Source: CAXBNB01 sp040151475 (GTDB lineage Bacteria > Bacteroidota > Bacteroidia > Cytophagales > Cyclobacteriaceae). From it: DNA of 6,057 bases. The notes under the pieces are model-generated. The model did not search any database. It worked only from the letters and a program-made list of their open reading frames with translations, and was not told where the DNA came from. Below are positions 1 through 6,057 of this stretch, piece after piece. Location: positions 1 to 6,057 of the forward strand of contig NZ_JBDKWG010000031.1 in NCBI RefSeq assembly GCF_040151475.1, in the 5' to 3' direction. How positions within the stretch are numbered: the first letter of the stretch is position 1; the number at the start of each line of letters is the position of its first letter. The translations under genes were made by a program, and so were the position numbers.

Positions 1-30
1 TTGTAATTGATAAAAACTCTATTACTTTTG
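1..30 (+). promoter_or_regulatory. Candidate upstream rRNA promoter P1 (Bacteroidota type)
   Basis: A perfect match to the Bacteroidota sigma-A -7 element, TACTTTTG (TAnnTTTG), lies at 23-30. A TTG at 1-3 stands exactly 19 nt upstream, where the phylum's -33 element is expected. The window begins at this TTG, so a possible TTTG and any upstream activating sequence cannot be seen. Transcription would start near 36-38. The C-rich tract just after it (CCTCC at 33-37) can pair weakly with GGAG at 60-63. This would be the distal of two tandem promoters for the operon. The alternative is that it serves something else, but no gene lies between it and the 16S. Confidence 0.6.
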
Positions 31-70
31 CGCCTCCTTAAGTAATCCGGCAGGGATTTGGAGAGGGTTT

Positions 71-83
71 GTTCATTGACATG
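71..83 (+). promoter_or_regulatory. boxA-like element downstream of P1
   Basis: GTTCATTGACATG is an exact 13-nt copy of the sequence before the 23S gene at 2734-2746. It resembles the rRNA antitermination boxA (E. coli TGCTCTTTAACA), which recruits NusB/S10 to elongating polymerase. It lies about 35 nt downstream of the expected P1 start. A rival reading is that this stretch is promoter spacer: TTTG at 68-71 is followed after 19 nt by TATATTTA (91-98), one base short of a -7 consensus. I saw no paired stem arm after it, unlike the other two boxA sites. Confidence 0.45.
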
Positions 84-234
84 GTACAGTTATATTTAAC
101 AAAATGGAGGTATTTAGACTTGGTTAAGATTTGAGTTTAGGTGTTGTTGATTTTGAAGGGCAGACGATACTTGAACAGGTTTCAGGGTTTGTTTCAGGGT
201 CGGAGAAACTTTTTTTAAATTATTTAAAATAATG
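84..234. other. Non-coding interval between the two promoters
   Basis: No open frame of meaningful length and no RNA gene is visible here. The interval contains the candidate third promoter -7 sequence TATATTTA (91-98), a 12-nt-period direct repeat (179-200) and, from about 209, an A/T-rich run that may act as an upstream element for P2. Confidence 0.6.
179..200 (+). repeat. Short direct repeat upstream of P2
   Basis: GTTTCAGGGT occurs at 179-188 and again at 191-200, separated by TT, giving a 12-nt period. It lies about 60-80 bp upstream of the P2 -7 element, on the edge of the A/T-rich tract. It could be a protein-binding site or a chance duplication; the sequence does not decide. Confidence 0.6.
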
Positions 235-267
235 TTTGTTAGTTGGAAAAATATAATTGTATCTTTG
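208..267 (+). promoter_or_regulatory. rRNA operon promoter P2 (Bacteroidota type) with A/T-rich upstream tract
   Basis: TATCTTTG at 260-267 matches the Bacteroidota -7 consensus TAnnTTTG exactly. TTTG at 235-238 lies 21 nt upstream and is the best -33 candidate; a second TTG at 243-245 is only 14 nt away. The region from 210 to 232 is almost pure A/T with T- and A-runs, as expected for an UP-like element that binds the alpha C-terminal domain in strong rRNA promoters. Transcription should start near 271-275, giving a leader of roughly 340 nt. This is the proximal promoter and probably a main one. Confidence 0.75.
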
Positions 268-445
268 CATCCGCTTTGAGGCAGAGGGGTTAAGAGGAAA
301 GGAAAAAGGGATAAAAACGAGGGTTAAAAACGGAAGGTTTTTGCCAGGTGAGATCGAGAGGTTTTGCACTATTGACTTAAGAGGTTAATTGGTAATAGGC
401 TTTAGGGAGTCGGTTAGATTAGTTTTTGTAAAAGAGGTCAAAAAA

Positions 446-456
446 GTTCTTTGAGG
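446..456 (+). promoter_or_regulatory. boxA antitermination element of the 16S leader
   Basis: GTTCTTTGAGG matches the core of bacterial boxA (E. coli TGCTCTTTAACA), bound by NusB/NusE in rRNA antitermination complexes. Its placement supports the call: it abuts the 5' arm of the 16S long-range stem, just as the related GTTCATTGACA abuts the 23S stem at 2734. Confidence 0.65.
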
Positions 457-478
457 TGATGATAATTGATAACAAACC
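455..478 (+). other. 5' arm of the 16S precursor processing stem
   Basis: TGATAACAAACC at 467-478 is perfectly complementary to 2157-2168 downstream of the 16S. GGTGA at 455-459 pairs with TCACC at 2173-2177, leaving an internal loop of 7 and 4 nt. In bacteria such stems loop out the 16S and are cut by RNase III. The pairing is read from sequence; cleavage is inferred. Confidence 0.75.
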
Positions 479-564
479 GCTTAAACGGAATCCCTTTTCA
501 TCGTAAGATGAGATAGAGATTTTCTTTTGAGGAATTAAAAAGGGTTAGGCGTCAGACAACATTG

Positions 565-602
565 GAAATGGTCATAGATCATTTCGACTCACGTATGTGA
601 GT
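565..602 (+). other. Two tandem hairpins immediately before 16S
   Basis: GAAATG at 565-570 pairs with CATTTC at 580-585, with a 9-nt loop. One base later ACTCAC at 587-592 pairs with GTGAGT at 597-602, with a GUAU tetraloop. They end about 12 nt before the 16S 5' end and may guide precursor folding or 5' trimming. Function is inferred from position only. Confidence 0.55.
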
Positions 603-614
603 ATAAGAATTATT

Positions 615-2133
<1,519 letters not shown>

Positions 2134-2156
2134 CTGGAGATGTCAACCTTTTTATA

Positions 2157-2177
2157 GGTTTGTTATCATTTGTCACC
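2157..2177 (+). other. 3' arm of the 16S precursor processing stem
   Basis: GGTTTGTTATCA at 2157-2168 is the exact reverse complement of 467-478, and TCACC at 2173-2177 pairs with 455-459. It begins about 24 nt after the mature 16S 3' end. Together the arms would enclose the 16S in a precursor loop that is a likely RNase III substrate. Confidence 0.75.
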
Positions 2178-2216
2178 TTAAGATATTGCAGCGAGTAGGC
2201 AGAATTAATAATTGAG

Positions 2217-2261
2217 AATGGATAATTAGCAGGTCTAATTATTCATTGCTAATTGTTCATT
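2217..2261 (+). repeat. A/T-rich hairpin and 14-nt-period direct repeat before tRNA-Ile
   Basis: AATGGATAATTAG at 2217-2229 pairs along all 13 positions (one G-U) with CTAATTATTCATT at 2235-2247, across a 5-nt loop. The second arm is repeated at 2249-2261 as CTAATTGTTCATT with one mismatch, a 14-nt (2 x 7) period, so two alternative hairpins are possible. Only six bases separate the repeat from tRNA-Ile. It could be a processing signal or a dispersed repeat. Confidence 0.7.
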
Positions 2262-2267
2262 CAATTA

Positions 2268-2344
2268 GGGCTTATAGCTCAGCTGGTTAGAGCGCTACAC
2301 TGATAATGTAGAGGTCCGAGGTTCGAGTCCCCGTAAGCCCACCA
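2268..2344 (+). tRNA. ileT: tRNA-Ile (anticodon GAT)
   Basis: A complete cloverleaf reads isoleucine codons AUU and AUC. The acceptor GGGCTTA (2268-2274) pairs with TAAGCCC (2334-2340). The D stem is GCTC/GAGC. The anticodon stem CTACA/TGTAG encloses the loop CTGATAA, with GAT at 2302-2304. The T loop is TTCGAGT. The discriminator A (2341) is followed by an encoded CCA at 2342-2344. The T stem CGAGG/CCCCG contains an A-C mismatch at the middle pair (2319 and 2331, standard positions 51-63). The gene sits between 16S and tRNA-Ala, the usual rRNA spacer arrangement, and is co-transcribed. The symbol follows common usage for spacer tRNA-Ile. Confidence 0.97.
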
Positions 2345-2348
2345 TTGG

Positions 2349-2421
2349 GAAGAGGATTAGATTGAAGACCAGGGATTGAAACAATGCAATTGTTCTAACA
2401 ATCTTGAGTCTAATCATCTTC
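2349..2421 (+). other. Long inter-tRNA hairpin
   Basis: Positions 2349-2368 pair with 2402-2421 over 20 positions, with two mismatches (2354/2416 and 2364/2406) and one G-U. Inside, AACAAT (2380-2385) pairs with ATTGTT (2389-2394) across a 3-nt loop. The stem starts 5 nt after the tRNA-Ile CCA and its last base directly precedes tRNA-Ala G1, so it fills nearly the whole spacer. It probably presents both tRNAs for end processing; this role is inferred. Confidence 0.75.
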
Positions 2422-2495
2422 GGGGGATTAGCTCAGCTGGCTAGAGCACCTGCCTTGCACGCAGGGGGTCAACGGTTCGAATCCGTTATCCTCCA
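2422..2495 (+). tRNA. alaT: tRNA-Ala (anticodon TGC)
   Basis: A complete cloverleaf reads GCN alanine codons. The acceptor GGGGGAT (2422-2428) pairs with ATCCTCC (2488-2494) and includes G3-U70 (2424 and 2492), the universal identity element for alanyl-tRNA synthetase. The D stem is GCTC/GAGC. The anticodon stem CCTGC/GCAGG encloses CTTGCAC, with TGC at 2456-2458. The T stem AACGG/CCGTT is fully paired around TTCGAAT. The discriminator is A2495. The following bases are CTTT, so CCA is not encoded and must be added by the CCA-adding enzyme, unlike the tRNA-Ile next door. It is co-transcribed with the rRNAs. Confidence 0.97.
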
Positions 2496-2618
2496 CTTTA
2501 CTTGAGTACTGAGTAAATGGTATTTAGTACAAATTATAAAAATAACTGAGGTCAGTAGTTAAAGGCCAAAGATAAAGTTAAAAGTAAGATAGTAGGTTTT
2601 ACTTATAAGTATTTAAAA

Positions 2619-2667
2619 AGCTAATAGCCAAAGGCCAGAAGCCATGAGCGATTAGTTCTAAGTTAGA
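2619..2667 (+). repeat. Degenerate heptanucleotide repeat array
   Basis: Seven consecutive 7-nt units can be read: AGCTAAT, AGCCAAA, GGCCAGA, AGCCATG, AGCGATT, AGTTCTA, AGTTAGA. The first four units are close to AGCCAAA and the later ones drift. The same motif recurs on both strands of the 23S/5S spacer at 5754-5788 and 5839-5873. Seven-base periodicity in non-coding spacer suggests growth by slippage or a dispersed low-complexity repeat of the genome; a function cannot be read from sequence. Confidence 0.6.
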
Positions 2668-2733
2668 CACTTAAAGTAGCGTAGCATCAATGAGCCATTG
2701 ACTACAGACTTTGAGTTATCAGCTAACAGAAAA

Positions 2734-2744
2734 GTTCATTGACA
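2734..2744 (+). promoter_or_regulatory. boxA-like element before 23S
   Basis: GTTCATTGACA resembles boxA (TGCTCTTTAACA in E. coli, where a second boxA also precedes 23S). It runs directly into the 5' arm of the 23S processing stem, overlapping it at 2741-2744. With the following TG it is identical to 71-83. Confidence 0.6.
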
Positions 2745-2763
2745 TGTTGTGAAAGAGAGAATA
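2741..2763 (+). other. 5' arm of the 23S precursor processing stem
   Basis: TGAAAGAGAGAATA at 2750-2763 pairs with TATTTTCTCTTTCA at 5726-5739 over 14 bp with one G-U. GACAT at 2741-2745 pairs with ATGTC at 5747-5751 beyond an internal loop. The stem brackets the whole 23S and is the expected RNase III substrate. Confidence 0.8.
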
Positions 2764-2834
2764 CAAACACAGTAGGTAGTGTGTAGAGATATACATTATT
2801 AAATTAAATTCTTGAAATAGAGAATTATCGTTAT

Positions 2835-5713
<2,879 letters not shown>

Positions 5714-5725
5714 AACAGTGCAAAC

Positions 5726-5751
5726 TATTTTCTCTTTCATGACACAATGTC
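5726..5751 (+). other. 3' arm of the 23S precursor processing stem
   Basis: TATTTTCTCTTTCA at 5726-5739 and ATGTC at 5747-5751 pair with 2750-2763 and 2741-2745. The arm begins about 12 nt after the 23S 3' end. Cleavage by RNase III is inferred from the general rRNA pathway. Confidence 0.8.
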
Positions 5752-5753
5752 AA

Positions 5754-5788
5754 AACAGCCTTTGGCTGTTAGCTTTTAGTTATCGGCT
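5754..5788 (-). repeat. Heptanucleotide repeat array, minus orientation
   Basis: Read on the minus strand there are five 7-nt units: AGCCGAT, AACTAAA, AGCTAAC, AGCCAAA, GGCTGTT. They match the family at 2619-2667 and oppose the plus-strand array at 5839-5873. The end of this array also folds on itself: AACAGCC (5754-5760) pairs with GGCTGTT (5764-5770) over a 3-nt loop. No T tract follows directly, so I do not call it a terminator. Confidence 0.6.
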
Positions 5789-5819
5789 ATTTGCAACCAT
5801 GAACTTTTAATGAAATAAG

Positions 5820-5842
5820 GGTTATATCAAAAGGATATAGCC
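5820..5842 (+). other. Hairpin in the 23S-5S spacer
   Basis: GGTTATATC at 5820-5828 pairs with GATATAGCC at 5834-5842 (nine pairs, one G-U) around AAAAG. Its 3' arm shares bases with the first unit of the plus-strand heptamer array, so it competes with the long-range pairing of the two arrays. Confidence 0.6.
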
Positions 5843-5873
5843 AATAGCCAAAGGCCAAGTGCCAAAAGCTAAA
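5839..5873 (+). repeat. Heptanucleotide repeat array, plus orientation
   Basis: Five 7-nt units follow without gaps: AGCCAAT, AGCCAAA, GGCCAAG, TGCCAAA, AGCTAAA. The array ends about 6 nt before the 5S. AGCCAAAGGC at 5846-5855 is perfectly complementary to GCCTTTGGCT at 5758-5767, with partial pairing beyond, so the two arrays can form a long imperfect stem across a spacer of about 50 nt. Its proximity to the 5S suggests a possible role in 5S release, which is inference. Confidence 0.65.
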
Positions 5874-5878
5874 GAAAT

Positions 5879-5989
5879 TATGGTGATTATAGCGAAGGTG
5901 TCCACCTCTATCCATTCCGAACAGAGCAGTTAAGCCCTTCAGCGCCGATGGTACTACAGTTAAATGCGGGAGAGTAGGTCGTTGCCAGT
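5879..5989 (+). rRNA. rrf: 5S ribosomal RNA
   Basis: This is the large-subunit 5S rRNA, about 111 nt. Helix I pairs TGGTGAT (5881-5887) with GTTGCCA (5981-5987), including G-U pairs. Conserved internal blocks are GTCCACCTCTATCCATTCCG (5900-5919), GAACAGAGCAGTTAAGC (5919-5935), CGCCGATGGTACT (5943-5955) and GGGAGAGTAGGTCG (5968-5981), all characteristic of Bacteroidota 5S. It is the last gene of the operon, followed by a small hairpin and the terminator. The mature ends are placed from helix I and may shift by a few bases. Confidence 0.95.
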
Positions 5990-5998
5990 TTATTATTT

Positions 5999-6012
5999 TC
6001 TACTGATGTAGA
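5999..6012 (+). other. Small hairpin between 5S and terminator
   Basis: TCTAC at 5999-6003 pairs with GTAGA at 6008-6012 around a TGAT loop. It follows the 5S by about 10 nt and may be part of 3' trailer processing. With five base pairs it could also be chance. Confidence 0.4.
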
Positions 6013-6019
6013 TAGAATC

Positions 6020-6048
6020 AAAGCCTCAATTATTTTGAGGCTTTTTTT
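6020..6048 (+). terminator. Intrinsic terminator of the rRNA operon
   Basis: AAAGCCTCAA (6020-6029) pairs perfectly with TTGAGGCTTT (6035-6044) around TTATT, and a run of seven T (6042-6048) follows the GGC. This is a classic rho-independent terminator about 30 nt after the 5S and ends the operon. Confidence 0.92.
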
Positions 6049-6057
6049 ATGAGGTTT

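Larger units (their letters stand above)
272..614 (+). other. rRNA transcript leader (non-coding)
   Basis: This is the transcribed spacer from the P2 start to the 16S 5' end. It is purine-rich at first (about 281-345) and has no supported reading frame. It contains a weak A/U-only hairpin closed by one C-G pair (326-342, six base pairs), boxA (446-456), the 5' arm of the 16S long-range stem (455-478) and two local hairpins (565-602). Apart from these I see nothing recognisable. Confidence 0.75.
2134..2267 (+). other. 16S to tRNA-Ile spacer
   Basis: This transcribed spacer has no gene. It carries the 3' arm of the 16S stem (2157-2177) and an A/T-rich inverted and direct repeat (2217-2261) that reaches almost to the tRNA-Ile 5' end. 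Confidence 0.85.
2496..2834 (+). other. tRNA-Ala to 23S spacer (non-coding)
   Basis: This spacer of about 339 nt contains no supported gene. It has A/T-rich, repetitive sequence in its first part (for example GAGTACTGAGT near 2504), a 12-bp palindrome TACTTATAAGTA (2600-2611), heptanucleotide repeats (2619-2667, with two further units AGTTAAA GGCCAAA at 2557-2570), a boxA-like element (2734-2744) and the 5' arm of the 23S stem (2741-2763). No promoter with a TAnnTTTG element was found here. Confidence 0.8.

Noticed and set aside
326..342. Leader hairpin AAAAAC/GTTTTT as a possible attenuator or terminator
   Set aside because: The stem has five A-U pairs and one C-G pair and too few T after it; it is too weak for an intrinsic terminator in an rRNA leader.
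2557..2667. CRISPR array
   Set aside because: The units are 7 nt, degenerate and contiguous, with no constant repeat and spacer pattern and no cas genes.
5754..5770. AACAGCC/GGCTGTT hairpin as a terminator between 23S and 5S
   Set aside because: The stem is followed by AGCTTTTAG rather than a T run, and termination here would cut off the 5S. It is better explained as part of the heptamer array.

Overview
The window holds one complete bacterial ribosomal RNA operon on the + strand and no protein-coding gene that I can support. The order is promoter/leader, 16S rRNA, tRNA-Ile(GAT), tRNA-Ala(TGC), 23S rRNA, 5S rRNA, intrinsic terminator. The organism is a member of the Bacteroidota. Three things support this: the 16S sequence (CAAGCCATGGG in the 1400 region and a GGAACACCTCC 3' end), two upstream promoters with the phylum-specific -7 element TAnnTTTG, and boxA-like GTTCTTTGA / GTTCATTGACA elements. 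Several 16S stretches, such as ACCTGGGCTAGAATG near 1587, resemble Chitinophagaceae and related families. That family-level placement is from memory and tentative.

Region 1-614 is non-coding control DNA. It has two TAnnTTTG promoters about 237 bp apart (-7 elements at 23-30 and 260-267). Each is followed by a boxA-like sequence (71-83 and 446-456). The second boxA abuts the 5' arm of a long-range stem (455-478) whose partner lies just past the 16S 3' end (2157-2177). Two small hairpins sit directly before the 16S start.

The 16S gene (about 615-2133) and 23S gene (about 2835-5713) look intact and of normal length, with the decoding, peptidyl-transferase and sarcin-ricin landmarks in place. 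The tRNA-Ile gene encodes its CCA end; the tRNA-Ala gene does not. The two tRNAs are separated by an almost perfect 20-position hairpin that fills most of their spacer. A second boxA-plus-stem module (2734-2763, paired with 5726-5751) brackets the 23S. The 5S (about 5879-5989) is followed by a 10-bp GC/AT hairpin with a T tract (6020-6048).

The least conventional content is in the spacers. Degenerate 7-nt repeats resembling AGCCAAA occur in the tRNA-Ala/23S spacer (seven units, 2619-2667). They occur again in the 23S/5S spacer as two opposing five-unit arrays (5754-5788 and 5839-5873) that can fold on each other. An AT-rich inverted and direct repeat sits before tRNA-Ile (2217-2261). None of this is a clear new biological system. 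The open reading frames inside the rRNA genes are chance readings of structural RNA.
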